Shown here: one piece after another, positions 8,536 to 16,178 of the stretch | Layout of the letters: each line of letters opens with the position of its first letter | How positions within the stretch are numbered: the stretch's first letter is position 1 | Source of the DNA: an uncultured beta proteobacterium | GTDB lineage: Bacteria; Pseudomonadota; Gammaproteobacteria; Burkholderiales; Burkholderiaceae_C | Assembly: GCA_903838565.1 (NCBI GenBank) | Contig: CAILZB010000116.1 | Span: 1 to 40,999, forward strand | Direction: 5' to 3' | DNA: 40,999 bases | Program-made: the position numbers and the translations under genes | The notes under the pieces: generated by a model | Database searches by the model: none | What the model saw: the letters and a program-made list of their open reading frames with translations, nothing else | What the model was told of the DNA's origin: nothing

Positions 8536-10689
8536 TCAGTGCCTCGTCCCGGACACCAACGGCGCCGCCCGCAGTATCGTCGCGCCGAGCGCGGGCAGGT
8601 GGATTTCAAACTGCGTGCCCGCGCTCGGACTGCTGCTGCAGTTGATCTGTCCGTCAAACCGCTTTACCAGCGAGTGAACAATGCTCAGCCCGATGCCACG
8701 GTTCTCTCCCGCCTTGGTGCTTTGCACCGGAGAGAACAGCTTGGCCAGCACCGCCGCGGGGATGCCCGGGCCGGTGTCCTTGATGCATAGATCAAAATAC
8801 GCGCGACCCTCGCGCACGACACGTCCCTTGTTGACGATTTCTATGCTGCCGCCCTTGGGCATGGCTTCGACGGCGTTCTTGATCAGATTGACCAAAATCT
8901 GCTTGAGCAGGTCGGCCGAGCCGTCGATCTCGCAGGCCTGCTCGGGCATGCGCGCAACAATCTGCACCGAGGGTGGCAGGAAGCGGCTCTCCCGAAACAG
9001 GCGCACCAGGTCATTGACGATGCGATTGATCTCGGTCCTGGCCTTCTGTGGCTTGGGCGGCGCGCCGGCGAACTCGCTCATGATGTTGCCCACGCGATCG
9101 ATCTCTTCGTGCAGGATGGAGAGCTCCGCCGTGACGTCTTCCTGGCCGGTGAGCTTGTCATCCAGCACGCCCAGGTAGTTCTTGATGATCGTCAGCGGAT
9201 TGTTGATCTCGTGCACCACGCGGCGCGAGCCTTGGCGGAATTCATCCTGGACCATGGCAATGCGCCGGTCGATCTCGCCCCGATCCCGGCTCGCTGCGTC
9301 CAGCGAAGTGGCCGCCTGGCTACCAAAGGTCAGCAAGAAGCGCTCGCGTCGCTTGAGTTCATCGCGCTGCCAGGATGGCACACCGCCCACCAGCACACCC
9401 AGGCATTTGGAGCTGGCCTTCAAGGGAATGCAGATCAGGCAGTCGGCAGCAAAAACCCGCATCAACTGCTCTTCGCCCAAACCGAGCAAGCCCTGGTCAC
9501 GAGAGGCGAAATTGAGCCTGCCCTGCAACACGGATTCGGCAATACTGCCGCCTGAAGCCAGGGCGATGCTGAATTCGCTCAAGCGCTGATGCTGCTCTCC
9601 CATGGAGGTGCCCACCAGCGTCTGCTTTGCGTTGTTGAGCAGCAGGACGACCGTGTTGTCCAGGTGGAACAGGATGCGCGCATTCTGGCGCACCACTTCC
9701 AGCAATTGGGAGTCGCTTTTCTGGCGGGCAAAGGACTGGCCCATTTCGGCCGTCAACGTCATGTTGCGAATCTCGTCGCTCAGTCGCTGTTGCACCGAGT
9801 TCACCGGCGGCGTCGGCGCGGCGTAGGCCTGCGGTGCCACCAGATCGTCCGCGCCTGTGAGGTCAATGCCAAGGTAGGCGGCGGCCTTCTTGACCTGCGC
9901 CGCGGCGCCGTCGCAGATCAGAGCCAGATCGCCGTCGGAGAGCTGGCACAGCGCTCCCGTGCTCTGCGCAAGCGGTGTCTGGAGATCGTGGTTGGCCAAC
10001 CGGTGTGCCAGGTGCACGATGCGGATCAAGGGGTGGGCGCCCTCGACCCGTGTCGCGGCCTCATGGTGGTACAGAATCCCGTCGGCCATGAACGAGTCCA
10101 TGTTCCAGCGTCCGATCAGCCAGGCGCCCGCTTCCGCATGCGAGATCTGCAGGCTGCGTTCCTCGACTGCGCACAGCTCTTCGCTGTCCAGTGCCAGGAA
10201 GTTGAAGCTGTACTCATTCGGCGCTGCGGCCAGCAGGGCCAGCCTGCCCACGTCGTGCAGCAGACCACCCAGGTAGGCTTCTTCGCTGTGGGCATAGCCC
10301 ATCACCTTGGCGATCTCGCGCGCCATCACCGCGGCGGTCAGGGAATGCTTCCAGAAGCCTCTGAGGTCATTGCTTGCGCTGTGCGGGAAACCATTGAAGG
10401 TCTGGAACACCGATTCGCTGATGACCAAGGTCTTGATCATGTCCGAGCCCAGCAGATTGAGCGCCTGCAACAGTCCCACCTTGGCGCCGCCACGGTGGTA
10501 GGCGGCGCTGTTGGCCACGCTCAAGATCTTGGTGGTCATGCCCGCGTCGTTGGCGATGAGCTTGGCCAACTCTGCCATGCCGGTCTCCTCGGACTGACAC
10601 AGCTCCAGCAGCTTGAGCAGGATCTGTGGCATGGCCGGCAGTCTTGCCACCAGCAGCCGGTTGCGGATATCTTGATCAGGAGCAGACAT
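8536..10689 (-). CDS. HDOD-domain sensor histidine kinase
   Basis: The 717-residue product starts MSAPDQDIRNRLLVARLPAM. An HDOD domain covers about residues 10-250, with GLLHDVGRLALLAAAPNEYS. A GAF-like region covers about 330-470. The kinase core follows, with the H-box VVHEINNPLTIIKNYLGVLD (His near 491), an N-box LKQILVNLIKNAVEAMPKGG, DTGPGIP, and RGIGLSIVHSLVKRF. No membrane segment is visible, so it is probably a soluble sensor. HDOD domains are usually found in signalling proteins without catalysis. Its stop lies one base from the ATG of the REC-PAS-GGDEF-EAL gene, which indicates translational coupling and a cognate pair. Confidence 0.88.
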   Translation of the reverse strand: MSAPDQDIRNRLLVARLPAMPQILLKLLELCQSEETGMAELAKLIANDAGMTTKILSVANSAAYHRGGAKVGLLQALNLLGSDMIKTLVISESVFQTFNGFPHSASNDLRGFWKHSLTAAVMAREIAKVMGYAHSEEAYLGGLLHDVGRLALLAAAPNEYSFNFLALDSEELCAVEERSLQISHAEAGAWLIGRWNMDSFMADGILYHHEAATRVEGAHPLIRIVHLAHRLANHDLQTPLAQSTGALCQLSDGDLALICDGAAAQVKKAAAYLGIDLTGADDLVAPQAYAAPTPPVNSVQQRLSDEIRNMTLTAEMGQSFARQKSDSQLLEVVRQNARILFHLDNTVVLLLNNAKQTLVGTSMGEQHQRLSEFSIALASGGSIAESVLQGRLNFASRDQGLLGLGEEQLMRVFAADCLICIPLKASSKCLGVLVGGVPSWQRDELKRRERFLLTFGSQAATSLDAASRDRGEIDRRIAMVQDEFRQGSRRVVHEINNPLTIIKNYLGVLDDKLTGQEDVTAELSILHEEIDRVGNIMSEFAGAPPKPQKARTEINRIVNDLVRLFRESRFLPPSVQIVARMPEQACEIDGSADLLKQILVNLIKNAVEAMPKGGSIEIVNKGRVVREGRAYFDLCIKDTGPGIPAAVLAKLFSPVQSTKAGENRGIGLSIVHSLVKRFDGQINCSSSPSAGTQFEIHLPALGATILRAAPLVSGTRH

Positions 10690-11278
10690 TTTTGAGTCGT
10701 TGGCGCCAAATTATTGGCGAATTAATCTTCCTGGCGCTCTGTTGATAAATTCAGATGGCGAAATCACATCGGCGGATATTACTTTTTATTTGCAGACAAG
10801 GTTTTCTCAAGGGCGTTTCGGCCCAGTCTTTTTCCAACCTGACGCTAATTTGACACATTTTCAGCAGATTTCTTGCGCGGATCCGACAAATTCTACGGGT
10901 ATTCGTTTCGGTGTGCCGGAGGCTTGGCCCAAAACCGCCCCTTCGGGCGCCGCGTGCCAACGCAAATCAGCCTCCTCTGCCAGAGCCAACCCAGGGATTG
11001 GCTGCCACTGTCTGGACGCAATAGGGAGTGTCTCACGGGGGATTGCCGCAAGACCAGAACAATCCCGGTTCGGGCGCGACAGCAAAGCCTGGACCCATAG
11101 AGAGCATGGCTGATGTAATGTCAAAGTATTCAAACTCATAATAATGGGGCTATCTCAATCTCGTTTGTCGGGGTTTTACTTGAAGACGTTGCTGGCTTTT
11201 CCTTTTTACCAAGTCCGGATCCGGTTTCAGTCTATGCTTGGCCCCACGCCCATGTCTCATCCCTCCGATGCCTTTTCC
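10690..11278. other. Gene-poor interval between the HDOD kinase and PIN genes
   Basis: About 590 bp with no convincing gene. It holds the palindrome TTGGCGCCAA at 10700-10709, just upstream of the HDOD kinase start. A small stem CGCCC-CTTC-GGGCG lies at 10936-10949, and an AT-rich stretch lies near 11115-11145. The plus-strand open frame from 10700 to 11113 has no Shine-Dalgarno, family resemblance or plausible composition, so I treat it as chance. The interval must contain the promoters for the kinase operon (minus) and the PIN gene (plus), but I cannot place them with confidence. Confidence 0.5.
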
Positions 11279-11710
11279 ATGACCTCGATCCTGCCGCGCG
11301 CACTTGTGATCGACACCAACGTGGTGCTGGACATGTTTGTGTATGGCGACGCCAGTGCCGTAGCGGTTGACGCCGCAGTGCGGTCGCCGCAGTGGCGCTG
11401 GGTGGGGAGCGCAGCCATGCGCGACGAACTCGAACACGTCCTTGCCTACGCCCACATCGCGGCGCGGCTGGTTTCGCGCGGACTCACCGCAATTCAGGTG
11501 CTGGCGCACTACGACTCAAAAATACAGCGAGTGGAAGCGGCCACGCGCTGCAACGCCATCTGCAAAGACCCGGATGACCAGATCTTCATCGATCTGGCGG
11601 TGCAGCATGGCGCGCTGCTGGTGAGCAAGGACAAAGCGATTCTGATTTTGAAGAAGAAAATGACCGCCCATGGCGCGGTGGCACTCACCGCGCGCGAATT
11701 CGAAGGCTGA
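11279..11710 (+). CDS. PIN-domain protein, putative toxin (COG1569-like), orphan
   Basis: The product of about 143 residues starts MTSILPRALVIDTNVVLDMF. It has the PIN acidic set: D in LVIDTNVVLD, E in MRDELEHVL, D in CKDPDDQIFIDLA, and D in LLVSKDKAIL. PIN proteins are Mg-dependent ribonucleases, and this subgroup is often annotated as the toxin of type II toxin-antitoxin pairs. No antitoxin gene is adjacent. The start is uncertain: in-frame ATGs at 11234 and 11252 also exist, and none has a good Shine-Dalgarno. The shortest form matches the usual family length. It converges on rsmI, which ends 20 bp away. Confidence 0.8.
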   Translation: MTSILPRALVIDTNVVLDMFVYGDASAVAVDAAVRSPQWRWVGSAAMRDELEHVLAYAHIAARLVSRGLTAIQVLAHYDSKIQRVEAATRCNAICKDPDDQIFIDLAVQHGALLVSKDKAILILKKKMTAHGAVALTAREFEG

Positions 11711-11729
11711 TGTACAGGCGGCCCCCAGC

Positions 11730-12635
11730 CTATGGCGGCGCGGCCTTCAGCAGCAAGGCGGCCTCGTACAGGCCATTGCGCCCTGTTCCGGTGATCTCCG
11801 CGGCCAGTTTCACCGCGGTCTTGACGGGCAATTCGGCCAGCAGCAGCTTCAACACGCGAAGCTCGTCCCCGGGGCCGGCACTGACGTTCTGCGGGTGCAG
11901 CACCAGCACAAACTCGCCGCGCTGGCGCTGGGGCTGCTCGCATAGCCAAGCGGTCATGGCTTGCGCGGGCAGTGTGGCGACTTCCTCAAACTGCTTGCTC
12001 AGTTCCCGAGCCACGGTCAGCGGCCGTGTGCCCAGCGCAGCCAGGGACTTCGCCAGCTGCTCTATCCGATGCGGCGCTTCCAGCATCATCACGGCGCGCG
12101 ATTCGCGCTCCCAAGCGGCAACGGCGGCATCGCGTTCCATGGTCTTGGTCGGGGGAAAACCGGCAAACACAAAGCCACCTTCGCCCACGATGCCCGCCAC
12201 GCTCAGGGCGGTCGTGATGCTGCTGGCGCCCGGCAGGGGCACGACCCGCAGCCCGGCGGCCACCGCGGCCGCCACCAGACGCGCTCCCGGGTCGCTCACG
12301 CCGGGCGTGCCGGCGTCGCTCACATAGGCCACGCGCTGCCCGGCGAGCAGGCGCTGCACGATTCCCTCGCCGGCCTGAGCCTCGTTGTGCTGGTGCACGG
12401 CGAGCAGCTGGGCAGCGGATTTCTCGATCCCGTAGGCGCGCAGCAGCGGCTGCGTGTGGCGCGTGTCTTCGCAGGCAATGCAGTCGGCCAGGTGCAAGAC
12501 GTGCAGCGCACGCAGCGTGATGTCGGCCAGATTGCCAATCGGCGTGGCCACCACGTAAAGGGTGGACGGCGGATAATGCTGTCCAGCCGCGGCCTCATGG
12601 GCCGCACTCAACGCACTTGCAAACGAAGCATTCAA
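11730..12635 (-). CDS. rsmI: 16S rRNA (cytidine1402-2'-O)-methyltransferase RsmI
   Basis: The 301-residue product shows the tetrapyrrole-methylase fold of RsmI: LYVVATPIGNLADITLRALH, CEDTRHTQPLLRAYGI, VSDAGTPGVSDPGARL and VVPLPGASSITTALS. RsmI uses S-adenosylmethionine to 2'-O-methylate C1402 in the ribosomal P site. The only start that keeps the N-terminus is TTG at 12635; an in-frame TGA lies 12 bp further upstream, and GAGAAA is a weak Shine-Dalgarno. A second TTG at 12611 is possible. The first base of this TTG pairs with the first base of the divergent yraN ATG. Confidence 0.95.
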   Translation of the reverse strand: MNASFASALSAAHEAAAGQHYPPSTLYVVATPIGNLADITLRALHVLHLADCIACEDTRHTQPLLRAYGIEKSAAQLLAVHQHNEAQAGEGIVQRLLAGQRVAYVSDAGTPGVSDPGARLVAAAVAAGLRVVPLPGASSITTALSVAGIVGEGGFVFAGFPPTKTMERDAAVAAWERESRAVMMLEAPHRIEQLAKSLAALGTRPLTVARELSKQFEEVATLPAQAMTAWLCEQPQRQRGEFVLVLHPQNVSAGPGDELRVLKLLLAELPVKTAVKLAAEITGTGRNGLYEAALLLKAAPP

Positions 12636-13039
12636 TGACGTTTCTCACAAAGAAATTTTCTGCTTCGGTGGCGCAAACGCCCAGCAGCAAGGGCCAAGGT
12701 GACGCAGCCGAAGACCAAGCCTTGCAGCACCTGCAACAGCAGGGATTAAAGCTGCTGCAGCGCAATTATCGGACACCCGGGCGCGGTGGCGGCGAGATTG
12801 ACCTCATCATGGCTGAGCCCGATGGAACGCTGGTCTTTGTGGAGGTGCGCAAGCGCGCCAGTGCGTCGCACGGTGGCGCCGCAGCCAGCGTGGGCCCGCT
12901 CAAGCAGCGTCGCATTATTTTTGCCGCACACCATTACCTGATGCGCAACCCCGGAGCGCTGCCGCCCTGCCGCTTTGACGTCGTGGGCGTGGAGGCGGGC
13001 CAAGTCCAGTGGCTGCGCGCGGCCTTCATGGCGCAGTGA
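12635..13039 (+). CDS. yraN: YraN/UPF0102 family endonuclease-like protein
   Basis: The 134-residue product begins MTFLTKKFSASVAQTP. It contains the family core GDAAEDQALQHLQQQGLKLL, NYRTPGRGGGEIDLIM and LVFVEVRKRAS, with the E-x(n)-D-x(n)-E-x-R/K arrangement of a PD-(D/E)XK nuclease fold. The biological role of this family is not well established. It is divergent from rsmI, an association I know from many proteobacteria. GAAG before the ATG is a weak Shine-Dalgarno. In many Burkholderiales a phosphoheptose isomerase gene follows; here an unrelated gene does. Confidence 0.9.
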   Translation: MTFLTKKFSASVAQTPSSKGQGDAAEDQALQHLQQQGLKLLQRNYRTPGRGGGEIDLIMAEPDGTLVFVEVRKRASASHGGAAASVGPLKQRRIIFAAHHYLMRNPGALPPCRFDVVGVEAGQVQWLRAAFMAQ

Positions 13040-13199
13040 ACGCTGCAGTTGTCTGCGAACACTGCAGCCAAGACGAGGCCGCCCACCTGAAAAGCCTCCT
13101 GCCGCTGCTGCAAGCTTTCATGCGCGTTCGCCAGCAACCGAAGCACAAGAGGCACGCCAGCGTGAAGCTGGGTCGTATCGCTTTACTACACTGGTCCGC

Positions 13200-13940
13200 A
13201 TGAGCCCCCTTCAACAGCATCGTGCGAGTGACATCCTGACTTCCCATTACTGGAGTGGCGACGCCATCCGCAGTCGAAGCGTCAGCGATGTCGTGCTGAC
13301 AGCCACGGTCGATGTGCCTGTTCCGCCGGCAAGGCTGGTGGCAGACTGGAATAGGGAGACCTCGTCACGCATGGGTCTGCAGCCCGGAGACGTAGAGGCC
13401 TTGTCGCTGGCACGAGCGCGTGCGCGTTGGCCCGACTACCGACACTGTGTGCAGGCAGTGGCTGACTGGACGCGCGGGCTCGGTCTGCATGAAGTGCTGG
13501 CCTCCAGTGACGTCGCCCTGATGGCCTGCCTCGGCGCGAAATACCATCATGACGGCGATCTCTATGGCGGTATGGCGTTTTGCAATCTCTTCCTGAGTGA
13601 GGACGTCGGTCTGGACTTGCACTTCCCGTCTACGGGTCATCGAATCCCAATCAACAGAGGTACGGTTGTGATCTTCGATACGGCCCAGCCTCACGCCGTC
13701 ATTGAGCGCGGCAGCGGCGGATTCAGTGTGGCGGACTTCCTCTCTCCCGACCAGGACTGCACCCAAGTATTCCTGACCTGGGAGATGTCCATAGAGAATC
13801 CCCATGTAGAACACGCCCTTCAAATCGCCTTCGACACCGACTCGTTGACCGCCGCGCTGCTAAACACGGAACAAGTTTGGCGCAACGGCGCGCGGGCCAG
13901 TGTGTGCCCGGAATCTGGGCGATGGGGCCAGCACGCCTAG
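13200..13940 (+). CDS. Uncharacterised protein, possible 2OG-Fe(II) oxygenase fold
   Basis: The 246-residue product starts MSPLQQHRASDILTSHYWSG. The central part has a possible 2-His-1-carboxylate iron site: H-x-D within AKYHHDGDLYGG near residue 116, a distal His in DTAQPHAVIERG near 165, and an Arg five residues after that His, where 2OG enzymes bind 2-oxoglutarate. The intervening strands (FCNLFLSEDVGLDLHFP, IPINRGTVVIFDT) fit a double-stranded beta-helix. I do not recognise a named family. The open frame extends upstream into yraN but the composition there is poor; ATG 13200 follows a TACACT box but lacks a clear Shine-Dalgarno. Confidence applies to the gene, less to the fold. Confidence 0.65.
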   Translation: MSPLQQHRASDILTSHYWSGDAIRSRSVSDVVLTATVDVPVPPARLVADWNRETSSRMGLQPGDVEALSLARARARWPDYRHCVQAVADWTRGLGLHEVLASSDVALMACLGAKYHHDGDLYGGMAFCNLFLSEDVGLDLHFPSTGHRIPINRGTVVIFDTAQPHAVIERGSGGFSVADFLSPDQDCTQVFLTWEMSIENPHVEHALQIAFDTDSLTAALLNTEQVWRNGARASVCPESGRWGQHA

Positions 13941-14052
13941 TCACGTTAGTCGGCGCATCTGACGCCCCCAAAGTTCGCTGCCCACCATGTCTTGCGACTT
14001 CCATGCACCCCATTTGGCAGCGCTCCTTCCAATGAAGTCCTGTTTGATGAAA

Positions 14053-14068
14053 AATGATGCACATCATT
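14053..14068 (+). promoter_or_regulatory. Palindrome upstream of the antitoxin remnant
   Basis: AATGATGCACATCATT is a perfect inverted repeat with 7-bp arms around CA, 16 bp before the ATG of the VapB-like remnant. VapB and related antitoxins bind such operators to repress their own operon, so this is probably the old autoregulatory site. Confidence 0.45.
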
Positions 14069-14084
14069 GATGTCCATTAAAACC

Positions 14085-14198
14085 ATGCGAACCACTCTCA
14101 CCATCGACGACGATTGGTTTGCCAAGGCTGTCAACTATCTCCATTGCAGGAGCATCAGTTTTCACCAGCGACGGCAAATGCATGGGCGGTTGATGTGA
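14085..14198 (+). pseudogene. Remnant of a VapB-type antitoxin gene
   Basis: The 37-codon frame begins MRTTLTIDDDWFAKAVNYL, the standard ribbon-helix-helix start of VapB-like antitoxins. After about 17 residues it turns into unrelated sequence (HCRSISFHQRRQMHGRLM) and stops. No VapC partner follows. It lies about 180 bp left of the island boundary, so it may mark an older deletion at this hot spot. A functional 37-residue peptide cannot be excluded. Confidence 0.6.
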
Positions 14199-14375
14199 GC
14201 CCGTTCCGCATCAATGGCTGCCTAGTTCACTTGCAAGGGCGCTGAAGTCTTCCGTCGGAAGTCTTCAACGTGTGGGTGTAAGTCTCCGGAGGAGTCTTCC
14301 CGCCTAGCCCGGGAAGGGTTGGTGGACTGATGATTCCGAAAATCTGCTTACATCCGCCGTTACATCCCAGTTGGG
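14199..14375. other. Non-coding stretch left of the island
   Basis: No gene is visible. It contains the palindrome CTTCCGTCGGAAG at 14249-14261, flanked by two direct copies of GAAGTCTTC. A CTCCGGAG palindrome follows. These may be relics of the deleted toxin-antitoxin region. Confidence 0.4.
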
Positions 14376-14480
14376 CAGAAAAAAACCGCTTAGGCCGATT
14401 TGCCCTAAGCGGTTGATTTCATTCAATAAATTTGGTGGCCTGGGGCGGAATCGAACCACCAACACAAGGATTTTCAATCC
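14376..14480. repeat. attL: direct repeat with tRNA-Phe 3' fragment and its terminator
   Basis: This 105-bp segment matches 23146-23250 at 102 positions; the differences are at 14398, 14430 and 14461. Bases 14433-14480 are the last 48 nt of a tRNA-Phe gene on the minus strand, including CCA. Bases 14378-14414 are a copy of the tRNA terminator. The match ends inside the anticodon stem, the usual crossover zone of tyrosine integrases. This marks the left end of the island. Confidence 0.93.
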
Positions 14481-14658
14481 AACATTTTATATATTCGCTG
14501 GACTTGATTCGAGTAGTAGAATCAATATAAATCAACAGCTTACATAGCACATGCTTATTCATGCTGGATGAATGCACAGCCTAAGCGTTGATAGATACTC
14601 GCAAAAATGGCGAAAGTCAGTCTGTAAATAGTCTGTAAAAGCCGAAAGAGGTTCAAAC
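14481..14658. other. Integrase-side attachment region with inverted repeats
   Basis: The AT-rich stretch between the att repeat and the integrase ATG contains TTGATTC-8-GAATCAA at 14504-14525 and ATTCAT-5-ATGAAT at 14557-14573. A tandem pair of AGTCTGTAA lies at 14619-14639, spaced 11 bp. These features suit binding sites for integrase arms, an excisionase or an integrase repressor. Confidence 0.5.
14618..14645 (+). repeat. Putative integrase arm site, left copy
   Basis: A 28-bp segment holds two AGTCTGTAA units 11 bp apart, followed by AAGCCGA. It matches 23105-23132 at 26 of 28 positions and has the same orientation. Its presence near both island ends, one helical turn between units, suggests arm-type protein-binding sites of the att region. 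Confidence 0.55.
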
Positions 14659-16143
14659 ATGGCACGACCGAGCAAGACCGCCGCGATTGACTACACCGCC
14701 GCCCACAACCTGACGCATGGCCTGCTGGAGCGTGCGACCTGCCCGCCTGATGTGCCGTTTGTGCTGGTGCGCGATGCCGACAAAAAGGGGCTGCGCCTGC
14801 GAGTGACCCAGGCAGGGGGCAAGCACTGGCAATTTGAGACCCGAATCAAAGGCAAGCTGTTTGCGAGAGCGCTCGGCGAATGGCCTACGATTTCCATTGA
14901 TGACGCTAAGAAAGAAGCGCACCGCCTGCGCGGGCTGACTGAGCAAGGGACGGACCCACGAGAGATAGAGCGCCAGCAACAGGAGGTCAAAGACAAATCC
15001 GCCGCTGCCGCTGCCGCCGAAGCCATCGCCGAAGCCGCTGCCACCGCTGCAAAGGTTGAGGCCGTCAAGGTTGAAGCCGTGACCGTGGGCGAGGCGTGGG
15101 CCGTGTACCTGGCAGAGCGCAAACCGCATTGGGGCGAGATTCACTACGCTGACCACCTACAGCTCGCCCATGCGGGAGGTGCGGAGCGCGGGCGCAGCAA
15201 AGGGGTCAAGACCATCGCCGGACCGCTGGCGCACTTCATGCCGATGCGCCTGGCTGAGGTTGACGCTGCCGCCGTGCATGAGTGGGCGACCGCCGAGGCC
15301 AAAACGCGACCGACCCGCACGCGGCTGGCGCTTCGCATCCTGAAAGCCTTTTTGCGCTGGTGCGCTGTCGAGCCCGCCTACAAGACGTTGACGGACGCCA
15401 CCGCCGCCAGCGGGAAGAAAACCCGCGAGGTCGCCGGGAAGTCGAAGCCGAAAAGCGACTACGTCCAAAAGGAACAGCTACCGGCGTGGTTCGACCATGT
15501 GCGCCAGATTCAAAACCCTGTCATCAGCGCCTACCTGCAGTGCCTGCTGCTGACCGGCGCCCGGCGCGAGGAGCTGGCCGAGCTGAAGTGGGATGACGTC
15601 AATTTTCAATGGCGCGGGCTGACCATCAAGGACAAGGTTGAGGGCCTTCGAGCCCTGCCGCTTACGCCCTATGTGGCGCACCTGCTGGCGAGCCTGCCCA
15701 AGCGCAACGAGTGGGTTTTCTCAAGTACCCACGCCCTCGACCTCAACGGCAAGAACGCCGAGCGCCGCGCCCGGTATCACGCCAAGCGTGGGCAAGACGC
15801 GCCCGATGGTGCTGTGGCGACGCGCAGCGCATCCGGGCGCCTGATGGAGCCCAGCATTGCCCACCGCAAGGCCTGCGCCGCTGCAGGGCTGGATGGCCTC
15901 ACCCTGCACGGCCTGCGCCGCTCATTCGCCAGCCTGTGCGAGTGGCTGGACATTCCAGGCGGCATCAGCGCACAGATTCAAGGCCATGCGCCCCAGGGCG
16001 TGCGCGAACAGAACTACATCCGCCGACCGCTCGACCTGCTGCGCGTGCACCACGAAAAAATCGAGGCGTGGATTCTGGAGCAGGCCGGGGTGCAGTTCGA
16101 CGCCAAGGCGGAGCCGGGCAAACTGGCGCTGGTGGCGGGTTGA
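14659..16143 (+). CDS. Tyrosine-type site-specific integrase of the island
   Basis: The 494-residue product starts MARPSKTAAIDYTAAHNLTH. It has an N-terminal DUF4102-like arm-binding domain (GLRLRVTQAGGKHWQFETRI, ALGEWPTISIDDAKKEAHRL). An Ala/Glu-rich helical linker covers about residues 110-150. The catalytic domain shows R near 302 (LLLTGARREELAEL), H-x-x-R near 417 (LHGLRRSFASL), the second His in QGHAPQG, and Tyr near 452 (REQNYIRR). All catalytic residues appear present. It would recombine the tRNA-Phe 3' end with attP. GAAAGAGG precedes the ATG. It lies beside the displaced tRNA fragment rather than beside the intact tRNA. Confidence 0.93.
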   Translation: MARPSKTAAIDYTAAHNLTHGLLERATCPPDVPFVLVRDADKKGLRLRVTQAGGKHWQFETRIKGKLFARALGEWPTISIDDAKKEAHRLRGLTEQGTDPREIERQQQEVKDKSAAAAAAEAIAEAAATAAKVEAVKVEAVTVGEAWAVYLAERKPHWGEIHYADHLQLAHAGGAERGRSKGVKTIAGPLAHFMPMRLAEVDAAAVHEWATAEAKTRPTRTRLALRILKAFLRWCAVEPAYKTLTDATAASGKKTREVAGKSKPKSDYVQKEQLPAWFDHVRQIQNPVISAYLQCLLLTGARREELAELKWDDVNFQWRGLTIKDKVEGLRALPLTPYVAHLLASLPKRNEWVFSSTHALDLNGKNAERRARYHAKRGQDAPDGAVATRSASGRLMEPSIAHRKACAAAGLDGLTLHGLRRSFASLCEWLDIPGGISAQIQGHAPQGVREQNYIRRPLDLLRVHHEKIEAWILEQAGVQFDAKAEPGKLALVAG

Positions 16144-16168
16144 CCCGGCTATTTTGTGCCACTACAAT
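16140..16168 (+). promoter_or_regulatory. Sigma-70 promoter for brnT-brnA
   Basis: TTGACC (16140-16145) and TACAAT (16163-16168) are separated by 17 bp, overlapping the integrase stop codon. The predicted transcript start, about 16174-16176, falls at most a few bases before the brnT start codon, so the brnT mRNA would be leaderless or nearly so. Confidence 0.65.
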
Positions 16169-16178
16169 AAATTAAGTG

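Noticed and set aside
6576..8645. Open frame of 689 codons antisense to the GGDEF-EAL gene
   Set aside because: Shadow frame; the opposite strand carries intact REC, PAS, GGDEF and EAL motifs.
10700..11113. Possible 137-residue gene in the gap after the HDOD kinase
   Set aside because: No Shine-Dalgarno, uneven composition and no family resemblance; overlapping frames on both strands look equally poor.
12975..13199. N-terminal extension of the putative oxygenase
   Set aside because: It overlaps yraN and its translation is Arg/Pro/Ser-rich noise; ATG 13200 starts the plausible protein.
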